Virus record (IMG/VR): IMGVR_UViG_3300032323_001402
Span: 1 to 62,177 of that record
DNA length: 62,177 nt
From: a virus
Direction: 5' to 3' (one strand)
Below are positions 8,131-14,234 of this stretch, one piece after another. The stretch's first letter is position 1. Each line of letters starts with the position of its first letter. A program made the translations under genes and the position numbers. The notes below the pieces were generated by a model that worked only from the letters and a program-made list of their open reading frames with translations, searched no databases and was not told the origin of the DNA.

Positions 8131-8209
8131 TAACCAACTTGCAATCGGTAACAAATTAACCAAACACAATGGCGAAAGAATTATATTATCAAGAGATAGA
8201 TTACAATGA
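8114..8209 (+). CDS. 31-aa ORF, probable remnant or decoy of kdsA start
   Basis: A 31-residue ORF beginning MHTFDINQLAIGN and ending in TGA overlapping the oxygenase ATG (ATGA). Its first codons and upstream promoter box are nearly identical to those of kdsA ([10 protein letters not shown]). It could be a leftover of the original kdsA 5' end, separated when the oxygenase gene entered, and now acting as a translationally coupled leader for that gene. Confidence 0.4.
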   Translation: MHTFDINQLAIGNKLTKHNGERIILSRDRLQ

Positions 8210-8829
8210 TTTTAGAAATTGACAATTTATTAGATAGTGCAACTGCTGATAGTATTGAGAATTTTATGTTATCTATAGATTTTAATTGGGTATATATAAA
8301 ATCAATATCAGGACCCTGTGTTAATGATGAGGCAGTGGCTAATGATCCTAAAATTAAAGAATCTGACGGATTTATGCATATATTTGTAGATAATAAACAA
8401 CTAGTATGTCCACATGCTGGAATTATTCGTTCGTTAATAAGTGCAATGGAACAACGTACTGCTAAGACGGTAAAAGAAGTCGAACGTTCAAGGGCTGTAT
8501 TATTGTATAAAAACCCAACCTTTGGAGATTTTTATCAGGGGCCTCATACAGATTATGCTAACCCTCACATGGTCATGATATACTACGTAAGTGATAGCGA
8601 CGGCGATACAATATTTTTTAATGAGAAACATACTGGAACGATCGATAATAGCAAAAAGACTATTAGTCAACGAATAACTCCTAAAAAAAATAAATGTATT
8701 ATTTTTGATGGATTACAATATCATGCTGGAAGTGTTCCCAAAAACTCTCACAGGATGTTTATTAATATTAATTTTTGTTTTGAACAGGATAACAAAGCTG
8801 ATAATAAATATCCCTATGCATACATTTAA
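8206..8829 (+). CDS. 2-oxoglutarate/Fe(II)-dependent oxygenase (prolyl-hydroxylase-like)
   Basis: 207 residues. The double-stranded beta-helix core shows the iron ligands: HTD near residue 114, a distal His in DGLQYHAGS near residue 172, then HRMFININF carrying the Arg that binds 2-oxoglutarate. A strand-rich segment ([17 protein letters not shown]) lies between them. The family hydroxylates proteins, nucleic acids or small molecules; the substrate here is unknown. Translation appears coupled to a 31-aa ORF upstream, and the gene overlaps kdsA by 14 bases. It is bracketed by a direct repeat, suggesting insertion ahead of kdsA. Confidence 0.8.
   Translation: MILEIDNLLDSATADSIENFMLSIDFNWVYIKSISGPCVNDEAVANDPKIKESDGFMHIFVDNKQLVCPHAGIIRSLISAMEQRTAKTVKEVERSRAVLLYKNPTFGDFYQGPHTDYANPHMVMIYYVSDSDGDTIFFNEKHTGTIDNSKKTISQRITPKKNKCIIFDGLQYHAGSVPKNSHRMFININFCFEQDNKADNKYPYAYI
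8803..8810 (+). promoter_or_regulatory. Late-promoter-like box for kdsA, leaderless type
   Basis: AATAAATA, followed after 5 bases by the kdsA ATG at 8816. No Shine-Dalgarno sequence. It lies inside the end of the oxygenase gene and within direct repeat copy 2. Confidence 0.45.
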
Positions 8830-8832
8830 TAT
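8805..8832 (+). repeat. Direct repeat, copy 2 (28 bp)
   Basis: Matches 8103-8130 at 26 of 28 bases. This copy spans the end of the oxygenase gene, the box core and the first codons of kdsA. Confidence 0.85.
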
Positions 8833-9649
8833 CGGCAGAGTTGTTGCCAACAATAACAATAAAATTTTCCTAATAGCAGGCCCTTGCCAGATTGAAAGTC
8901 AAGATCATGCTGAATTCACTGCTGGCTCTATCAAAGAAATCTGCGATGAGTTAGACATTGATCTAATTTATAAAAGCAGTTTTGATAAGGCCAATAGATC
9001 CAGTATTGGAACACAGCGTGGCATTGGTATTGATGAAGGTCTAAAAATCTTAAATTCTATCAAACACGAATTTGGAATTCCTGTACTCACTGATATACAC
9101 GAATCTTATCAAGCACAGTTATCAGCAGACGCTGGTATTGATATATTACAAATACCAGCATTCTTATGCCGACAAACTGATCTATTATTAGCCGCAGGTG
9201 CCACAGGGTGCGCAGTAAATGTCAAGAAAGGGCAGTTCCTTGCACCCCATGATATGAAAAATGTTGCGGCAAAGATCGCTTCAACCGGTAATACTCGTAT
9301 TATGTTATGTGAAAGAGGTTATACTCACGGATACAATAATCTTGTGGTTGATATGCGCAGTCTACCTATTATGGCAGACACTGGGTATCCCGTGGTATTT
9401 GATTGCACACATTCTGTTCAACAACCTGGTGGATTAGGATCAACGTCAGGCGGGGATCGCAAAATGGTTCCTTACTTGGCTAGAGCGGCTGTGGCCACAG
9501 GATGTCTAGCAGGTGTGTTTATCGAAACCCACGAAGATCCAGATAACGCACCTTCAGACGGTCCGAATATGATACCACTGCACGAACTCAAAGATTTACT
9601 TCAAGACCTAGTAGGCATCGATGGATACGTTAAAAAACCAAGAAACTAA
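8816..9649 (+). CDS. kdsA: 3-deoxy-D-manno-octulosonate 8-phosphate synthase
   Basis: 277 residues, close to the bacterial length. It condenses phosphoenolpyruvate with arabinose-5-phosphate to Kdo-8-phosphate, the committed step to the inner LPS sugar Kdo. Motifs: IAGPCQIES (residues ~19-27), [16 protein letters not shown]-like [46 protein letters not shown] and [16 protein letters not shown]. The Cys in IAGPC is the metal-ligand position of the Aquifex-type, metal-dependent class; the E. coli enzyme has Asn there. Start chosen at MHTF, where the direct repeat and late box lie. An unusual phage gene, implying host LPS synthesis is sustained or altered. Confidence 0.9.
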   Translation: MHTFNIGRVVANNNNKIFLIAGPCQIESQDHAEFTAGSIKEICDELDIDLIYKSSFDKANRSSIGTQRGIGIDEGLKILNSIKHEFGIPVLTDIHESYQAQLSADAGIDILQIPAFLCRQTDLLLAAGATGCAVNVKKGQFLAPHDMKNVAAKIASTGNTRIMLCERGYTHGYNNLVVDMRSLPIMADTGYPVVFDCTHSVQQPGGLGSTSGGDRKMVPYLARAAVATGCLAGVFIETHEDPDNAPSDGPNMIPLHELKDLLQDLVGIDGYVKKPRN

Positions 9650-10427
9650 ACAACAAAGGAAACTTCGCAAAGCACTGTTGAAATCGGAAAAAGAAAATCA
9701 ACAGGCTTTAGATAATATTGATCCTAATGTTAAGATTACTGTGCTGTGTGTTCGCTTTGGCAACAAATATGGCAGAGAGTATGTAGAAAGATTACGTAAC
9801 ATGGTCTCGCGACATATGACCATACCCTACGAGTTTGTGTGTCTCACAGATGATCAACACCCAATCACCGGTGTTCGTAGTATCGTACAGCCTAACGCAA
9901 ACTACGCTCGCGGTTGGTGGCACAAGGTTCATATGTTTGATCCTAATATTCCACTGACTGGACGCATCTTATACTTTGATCTAGATGTTGTAATACATGC
10001 TAACATCGATAAACTTGCAGGATATCTCGCCACAGAATTCGTAGGTATACATGATTTCAATAGAAAATTCCATGCCAATTGGAAATATCTCAACAGCAGT
10101 GTGTTAGCATGGAATCACGGAAGCCAAACTGATATTTGGAATCAGTTCAAAACCAACCCCAGAGAAGCACAACGCCTAGCAGGAGATCAAGATTGGATTT
10201 GGAAACTGTGCAGAGATAAAATTAAATTTTGGCCTAGAGAATGGATACAGAGTTATAAATGGGAAATACGCAGTCGAGAAGAATTAACTTTAGTCAATGG
10301 TAGACGACAGTTCACTAATGTGCGTGATGACGTAGTCATTGAGCCCGGATGTTCTGTTGCAGTCTTTCACGGTGATCCAAATCCCTGTGCAGTACGAGAT
10401 AAATTTGTACTTGACAACTGGCGATAA
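9621..10427 (+). CDS. Putative GT-A type glycosyltransferase
   Basis: 268 residues, ATG inside the last codons of kdsA (29-base overlap). After a basic N-terminal helix, a Rossmann-like strand ([11 protein letters not shown]) leads to [16 protein letters not shown] near residue 118, a DxD-type metal and nucleotide-sugar motif. Later [10 protein letters not shown] and [10 protein letters not shown] resemble acceptor regions of phage and LPS glycosyltransferases. Between kdsA and a mannomutase, a role in surface-sugar modification is reasonable. Donor and acceptor unknown. Confidence 0.65.
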   Translation: MDTLKNQETKQQRKLRKALLKSEKENQQALDNIDPNVKITVLCVRFGNKYGREYVERLRNMVSRHMTIPYEFVCLTDDQHPITGVRSIVQPNANYARGWWHKVHMFDPNIPLTGRILYFDLDVVIHANIDKLAGYLATEFVGIHDFNRKFHANWKYLNSSVLAWNHGSQTDIWNQFKTNPREAQRLAGDQDWIWKLCRDKIKFWPREWIQSYKWEIRSREELTLVNGRRQFTNVRDDVVIEPGCSVAVFHGDPNPCAVRDKFVLDNWR

Positions 10428-11127
10428 ATTTATTTTTGACGTAGACGGGACGCTAACTCCTAGTCGTGGTGTAATGGATCCTGATTTCAAAAAGTGGTTC
10501 CTACGTTTTATCAATCAATATTCCGTAATACTAATCTCAGGCAGTGACCGTGATAAAACTATAGAACAGGTTGGGTTGGACATTGTAGAAAATGTTGAGT
10601 ACTGTTTTAACTGTGCAGGTAATGTTGTTTATCATAAAAATCAATTAGTACATCAATCTACGTGGACTCCACCATCAGAATTAATTGACCAGCTTACCTA
10701 CGCATTGGTACGTAGCCCCTGGCCCACCCGCAATGGCAATCACATTGAAATTCGAACCGGACTAGTAAACTTCAGTGTCATCGGACGTAACTGTACTCAT
10801 GAACAGCGTGAAGAATATTATCATTGGGATCAAGAACATCAAGAAAGAGCTGAGATTTGTAAAAGATTAAAAGAGCTATTGCCCGATCTTACATTTGAAA
10901 TTGGTGGACAGATCAGTATTGATATATTCCCCAATGGACATGATAAATCTCAAATATTATCATACATAAAACAACCGGTTATATTCTTCGGGGATCGTAT
11001 GGAACCCGGAGGCAACGATTATGCATTGGCTCAATCTATACTTGACAACGCTCAAGGAAGATGTTATAATGTTATTAACTGGACCGATACACAGAAAGAG
11101 TTATTAAAATTATGCTCAAACGATTAG
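10411..11127 (+). CDS. Eukaryotic-type phosphomannomutase (HAD family)
   Basis: 238 residues if translation starts at TTG 10411 ([15 protein letters not shown]), overlapping the previous gene by 17 bases; there is no ATG at the expected place. It interconverts mannose-6- and mannose-1-phosphate for GDP-mannose. The HAD nucleophile motif is DVDGTLTPS. The diagnostic cap signature of the PMM2 family is present: IGRNCTHEQREEYYHWD and FEIGGQISIDIFPNGHDKSQ, then FFGDRMEPGGNDY. Bacterial phosphomannomutases usually belong to a different fold, so the eukaryote-like type stands out. A consensus promoter for uvdE is embedded near its 3' end. Confidence 0.8.
   Translation: MTTGDKFIFDVDGTLTPSRGVMDPDFKKWFLRFINQYSVILISGSDRDKTIEQVGLDIVENVEYCFNCAGNVVYHKNQLVHQSTWTPPSELIDQLTYALVRSPWPTRNGNHIEIRTGLVNFSVIGRNCTHEQREEYYHWDQEHQERAEICKRLKELLPDLTFEIGGQISIDIFPNGHDKSQILSYIKQPVIFFGDRMEPGGNDYALAQSILDNAQGRCYNVINWTDTQKELLKLCSND
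11042..11070 (+). promoter_or_regulatory. Consensus sigma70-type promoter inside the mannomutase gene
   Basis: TTGACA at 11042-11047 and TATAAT at 11065-11070 with a 17-bp spacer, entirely within coding sequence. It would start transcripts near 11077, ahead of uvdE at 11112. Confidence 0.75.
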
Positions 11128-12134
11128 GCTTTGCCTGCAAATGGATCAATGATCCCTCCGAAGTTTCCGGAATGAAAATTAATGCTGTTGATCGCGACTT
11201 AAATACAGGAGCTACCACAGTTAGGTGGTTGCGTGAACATCCTCAAGAAGCAGAACAGCGGCTTTGGGATTTAATGAAAAGAAACATTGAAGCCTGCTAC
11301 AAGTTGGTAGATAGGGTAGGGACATTAGATGAAAATCTTAGAATGGTACGACTCAGCAGCGATATACTTCCTGTATACACTGAGCCTAGTTGGAAGTGGT
11401 TTTGGCGGCAGTCCGATGTCAGAACCTTTGCAGAAAGAGAGTTTGCCCGAGTCGGTGATTTGGCTAGGAAGAGTGATGTTAGGCTCAGCTTTCATCCTGG
11501 GCAGTTTTGCGTGTTGGCGTCTGATAACCCTGACATTGTAGAACGATCAATAGAAGAATTTGAATATCACGTAGACATGGCTCGATGGATGGGCTATGGC
11601 AAAACATTTCAAGACTACAAGATCAATGTACACATTGCAGGACGCCAAGGTCCACCCGGTGTTCGTGCAGCACTAAATCGCATGACTCCAGAAGCTCGTA
11701 ACTGTCTTACTATAGAAAATGATGAAATGACTTGGGGCATTGACTCCAGTCTTGAATTGGTCAATGACTGTGCCCTAGTGCTTGACATACATCACCATTG
11801 GGTAAAAACTGGAGAATACATTGAAGCCACTGATGACCGTGTTAAAAGGATTGGCGATAGCTGGCGTGGCGTTAGGCCTGTTATACATTACAGTGTGTCA
11901 CGGGAAGACTGTCTTATTGACCATCCCGAACACATCCGCCCCGATCTTCCATCGCTCTTAGAGCAGGGTTACAAAAAAGCCAAACTTCGAGCACACAGTG
12001 GCTTTTATTGGAACACTGCGGTAAATGATTGGGCCTTAACGTTCAGACCATATGCAGATATCATGTGCGAAAGCAAAGCAAAGAATCTTGCTAGCTTTGC
12101 ACTATATCAACAGGCATTACGCCTTGGGCTTTGA
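11112..12134 (+). CDS. uvdE: UV damage endonuclease UvdE
   Basis: 340 residues, within the usual length of bacterial UvsE/UVDE. The enzyme nicks 5' to cyclobutane dimers and 6-4 photoproducts. TIM-barrel metal-site motifs are visible: LSFHPGQFCVLAS, INVHIAG, CLTIENDEMTWG, LVLDIHHHWV and KAKLRAHSGFYW. The ATG overlaps the end of the mannomutase gene by 16 bases, and a consensus promoter lies 42-70 bases upstream. Useful to a phage in sunlit water. Its 3' end overlaps a convergent small gene by 18 bases. Confidence 0.9.
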   Translation: MLKRLGFACKWINDPSEVSGMKINAVDRDLNTGATTVRWLREHPQEAEQRLWDLMKRNIEACYKLVDRVGTLDENLRMVRLSSDILPVYTEPSWKWFWRQSDVRTFAEREFARVGDLARKSDVRLSFHPGQFCVLASDNPDIVERSIEEFEYHVDMARWMGYGKTFQDYKINVHIAGRQGPPGVRAALNRMTPEARNCLTIENDEMTWGIDSSLELVNDCALVLDIHHHWVKTGEYIEATDDRVKRIGDSWRGVRPVIHYSVSREDCLIDHPEHIRPDLPSLLEQGYKKAKLRAHSGFYWNTAVNDWALTFRPYADIMCESKAKNLASFALYQQALRLGL

Positions 12135-12317
12135 TTTGGATTTTGTAGCAGATTTAGCTTTGGACACTACTTTTTTTGCGACAGTTTTAGCTTTTTCAGC
12201 AACCACTTTAACTTCTTCCTTGGCTACTTCAACTACAACTTTGGCATCAGCAGCATCTACTTTACCGTCTTTGTTAACATCTGCACGTCCAAAGAGTTTC
12301 TTGAAAAATTCTAGCAT
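12117..12317 (-). CDS. Small dockerin/EF-hand-like, Lys-Ala-rich protein
   Basis: 66 residues on the minus strand with AGGAG about 8 bases before its ATG. After MLEFFKKLFG it has a single calcium-loop-like sequence DVNKDGKVDAAD (dockerin/EF-hand pattern D-x-N-x-D-G-x-x-x-x-x-D). A long Lys/Ala/Val helix follows, ending in a very basic SKAKSATKSKSKPKA tail. The basic tail could contact nucleic acid or membrane. I recall similar proteins in T4-like cyanophages. One of only three minus-strand genes here. Confidence 0.65.
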   Translation of the reverse strand: MLEFFKKLFGRADVNKDGKVDAADAKVVVEVAKEEVKVVAEKAKTVAKKVVSKAKSATKSKSKPKA

Positions 12318-12343
12318 GATATTTTCTCCTATGCTTTATTTAC

Positions 12344-12351
12344 TATAAATA
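12344..12351 (+). promoter_or_regulatory. Perfect T4-type late promoter box, leaderless
   Basis: TATAAATA, an exact match to the T4 late consensus. In T4 this element spans about -13 to -6, placing the start at 12357, which is the A of the superoxide dismutase ATG. No Shine-Dalgarno sequence is present. Confidence 0.7.
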
Positions 12352-12356
12352 TTATC

Positions 12357-12917
12357 ATGACGCTACATTTTATTAAAAGTTTAACAGAAACTAAAGACAA
12401 TCGAGAAATTCGTCAGGACAAACTGAAGTTCCCTAAAGATGCGTTGGATCCTGTAATGAGTGAAGCTACTATTAAATATCACTTCGATGGCTTAGCCAGC
12501 AAGTATTTTGATCGTTACAATGCAGGCGAAGGCGATGCGGATTTCAACTACGGTGGTGCGATGCTGCACAACATTTGGTTTTCAAACCTCACTCCGCCCA
12601 GAGCTGCTAATAAGCCTCAAGGACTTAGCCTAGATCTCATAGATTCTAAATACACTAGTTTTGATAAATTTAAAGAAGAGTTTGAAAAAACTGCTATGTC
12701 AATTCAGGGCAGCGGTTGGATATATATGGATAAGTCGGGTGAAATCCGAACTATTCGCAATCACGAATACAAAAAGAACATGAAGATTGCACTGTTGATC
12801 GATTGGTGGGAGCATGCATGGGCCCTTGATTATCAACAGGACAAAGCCAAATATCTACAAAACATTTGGCGAATCGTTGATTGGGAAACCGTCAACATTA
12901 GACTACAAGGAGAATGA
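12357..12917 (+). CDS. sodB: Fe/Mn superoxide dismutase
   Basis: 186 residues, usual for the family. It dismutates superoxide, probably in the host cytoplasm or virion (no signal peptide). Metal ligands: His in TIKYHFDGLASKYFD, His in GGAMLHNIWF, and Asp and His in DWWEHAWALDYQ. The GSGWIYM segment and C-terminal WRIVDW also fit. Fe versus Mn preference cannot be settled by eye. Behind a perfect late box with a leaderless start. The next gene overlaps it by 4 bases (ATGA), so a run of microproteins and iscU follow from it. Confidence 0.85.
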   Translation: MTLHFIKSLTETKDNREIRQDKLKFPKDALDPVMSEATIKYHFDGLASKYFDRYNAGEGDADFNYGGAMLHNIWFSNLTPPRAANKPQGLSLDLIDSKYTSFDKFKEEFEKTAMSIQGSGWIYMDKSGEIRTIRNHEYKKNMKIALLIDWWEHAWALDYQQDKAKYLQNIWRIVDWETVNIRLQGE

Positions 12918-13036
12918 CTATGTTAGAAACATTATTTTGGTTAGCACTTGGTGCATTTATTGGTTGGAATTTTCCGCAACCAGACTTCGCTAAAGGAATT
13001 CAAGCAAAAGTATTAGGATTTTTTAAGAAAGGATAA
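12914..13036 (+). CDS. Small single-pass membrane protein (40 aa)
   Basis: A 40-residue ORF coupled to the SOD stop (ATGA). It has one hydrophobic segment (LETLFWLALGAFIGW), then NFPQPDFAKGIQAK and a basic FFKKG end. I recall near-identical small proteins in T4-like marine phages. Probably inner-membrane; function unknown. Confidence 0.6.
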   Translation: MTMLETLFWLALGAFIGWNFPQPDFAKGIQAKVLGFFKKG

Positions 13037-13042
13037 TCCATT

Positions 13043-13108
13043 ATGGCTTACAGAGCAAAAACAAAAACACAAGCAGCAGTTCGTAGACAACTACGTAAAA
13101 GGAAATAA
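13043..13108 (+). CDS. Very basic microprotein (21 aa)
   Basis: 21 codons, beginning MAYRAKTKTQAAV and ending RRQLRKRK, six bases after the previous stop with AAGGAT upstream. About 40% Lys plus Arg. It sits in line with other translated small genes and is followed by a second basic microprotein. The size makes it uncertain; a nucleic-acid-binding peptide is the obvious possibility. Confidence 0.4.
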   Translation: MAYRAKTKTQAAVRRQLRKRK

Positions 13109-13110
13109 TC

Positions 13111-13185
13111 GTGGCTAAATTTAGAGCACACCATCCAAGATCTATCAAAGCCACTGCTAGACGTGTAATTAGGAAGAAAAAGTAA
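13111..13185 (+). CDS. Very basic microprotein (24 aa)
   Basis: 24 codons from a GTG start two bases after the preceding stop, ending in RRVIRKKK. It contains HHPRSIKATAR and is highly basic. It carries AGGAAG close to its end, which serves as ribosome site for iscU. Like its neighbour it could bind RNA or DNA; it could also be translated only to carry ribosomes into iscU. Confidence 0.4.
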   Translation: MAKFRAHHPRSIKATARRVIRKKK

Positions 13186-13186
13186 A

Positions 13187-13576
13187 ATGGCATATTCAGA
13201 CAAAGTGATCGATCATTACGAGAATCCCCGTAACGTAGGTAGCTTTGACAAGAATGATTCAGATATCGGCACAGGGATGGTGGGAGCACCTGCCTGTGGT
13301 GATGTTATGAAGCTACAAATTAAAGTTGATGACAACGGAGTTATTACTGATGCGAAGTTTAAGACTTATGGTTGTGGTTCTGCTATTGCCAGTTCTAGTC
13401 TTGTCACTGAGTGGCTCAAGGGCAAGAACTTGGACGAGGCCCAATCCATTAAAAATAGCGACATCGCTACTGAACTTGCGTTGCCGCCCGTTAAAATCCA
13501 CTGCTCAGTATTGGCAGAAGATGCTATTAAAGCTGCGGTAGCCGATTATAAAACTAAACATGATCACGCTATCTGA
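13187..13576 (+). CDS. iscU: IscU-type Fe-S cluster scaffold
   Basis: 129 residues, the normal length for IscU. It assembles [2Fe-2S]/[4Fe-4S] clusters with sulfur from IscS and hands them on with HscA/HscB help. The three ligand cysteines are at 37 (PACGD), 63 ([10 protein letters not shown]) and 106 (IHCS), as in E. coli IscU. The LPPVK motif recognised by HscA is intact at 99-103. Also present are [10 protein letters not shown] at the N-terminus and Asp39. It overlaps iscA by 17 bases. The phage encodes no IscS, HscA or HscB in this window, so it would rely on host partners. Confidence 0.92.
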   Translation: MAYSDKVIDHYENPRNVGSFDKNDSDIGTGMVGAPACGDVMKLQIKVDDNGVITDAKFKTYGCGSAIASSSLVTEWLKGKNLDEAQSIKNSDIATELALPPVKIHCSVLAEDAIKAAVADYKTKHDHAI

Positions 13577-13880
13577 ACTAGCAGCATCTAAAGTTAAAAC
13601 CCAGCTAGAGCGTAGGGGAAAAGGACTAGGCATCCGGATAGCCGTTAAAACTACTGGGTGCTCAGGGCTTTCTTACGTTATGGAATATGTAGATGTACCC
13701 CTGCCGGAAGATATGAGTTTTGTCAGCCGCAACGTACATGTATTTGTAGATCCTAAGAGTCTGGTTTATGTTGATGGAGTTGAAATGGATTGGGTTCGCA
13801 ATGGACTCAATGAGGGATTTGATTTTAAAAATCCTAATGAAAAAGCTCGCTGTGGCTGCGGCGAGAGTTTTACAGTTTAA
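13560..13880 (+). CDS. iscA: IscA-type A-type Fe-S carrier
   Basis: 106 residues. An A-type carrier that binds iron or Fe-S clusters and delivers them to apo-proteins. The three conserved cysteines are Cys34 (TTGCSGLSY) and Cys98/Cys100 (RCGCGESF). The rest of the fold also matches, including [18 protein letters not shown]. The start codon lies inside iscU (17-base overlap), so the two are translated together. A second A-type carrier of different sequence is at 48396. Confidence 0.9.
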   Translation: MITLSELAASKVKTQLERRGKGLGIRIAVKTTGCSGLSYVMEYVDVPLPEDMSFVSRNVHVFVDPKSLVYVDGVEMDWVRNGLNEGFDFKNPNEKARCGCGESFTV

Positions 13881-14164
13881 TATTTTCCCACAGGTAATGT
13901 AGTACTGGCAGGCAAATCCCAGATTTTTTTCTGCTCTACTCCTTTTCGTTGAGCAAATCTCTTAGCATCACATTTAGAACACACATGAAAGAAGTTATTG
14001 TTTAATCTTCTGCGGTCTATCTTTCGCAAATCACGTTCAAATTCTGAGTCACAGTTGTCACAACGAAACTCAGCTATAGTTTTTATACGTTCATACTTGT
14101 GCGTTAAACCTAGTTTGCTGGTTCTAGAATAGGTGGTACGCTGTCTTTTAGTCTTTAGAAACAT
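13877..14164 (-). CDS. Basic zinc-ribbon protein
   Basis: 95 residues on the minus strand, start at ATG 14164. Two Cys-x-x-Cys knuckles (FRCDNCDSE and HVCSKCDAK) about 30 residues apart form a zinc ribbon, flanked by a very basic N-terminus ([14 protein letters not shown]) and a basic link ([11 protein letters not shown]). Likely nucleic-acid binding. It converges on iscA with a 4-base tail overlap. I recall similar proteins in T4-like marine phages. Confidence 0.65.
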   Translation of the reverse strand: MFLKTKRQRTTYSRTSKLGLTHKYERIKTIAEFRCDNCDSEFERDLRKIDRRRLNNNFFHVCSKCDAKRFAQRKGVEQKKIWDLPASTTLPVGKY

Positions 14165-14196
14165 CAAGTATTTACATTAGGCTTTTAAAAAATCAG

Positions 14197-14204
14197 GCTA
14201 AATA
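14197..14204 (+). promoter_or_regulatory. Late-promoter-like box before the giant fibre gene
   Basis: GCTAAATA with the giant fibre ATG at 14235 and an AGGAT ribosome site at about 14226. Here the transcript would have a normal leader of about 25 bases, unlike the leaderless cases. Confidence 0.4.
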
Positions 14205-14234
14205 TTAGAGAAAGTTTTATTCTTAGGATCAGCC

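Noticed and set aside
10339-10411. Upstream extension of the mannomutase start
   Set aside because: The extra residues lie within the previous gene's coding region in another frame; HAD phosphomannomutases begin just before the DVDGTLT strand, so TTG 10411 fits better.
13905-13929. Possible plus-strand terminator after iscA (CTGG...CCAG then T7)
   Set aside because: Stem of only 4 bp with a 10-base loop; the T run is suggestive but the hairpin is weak.
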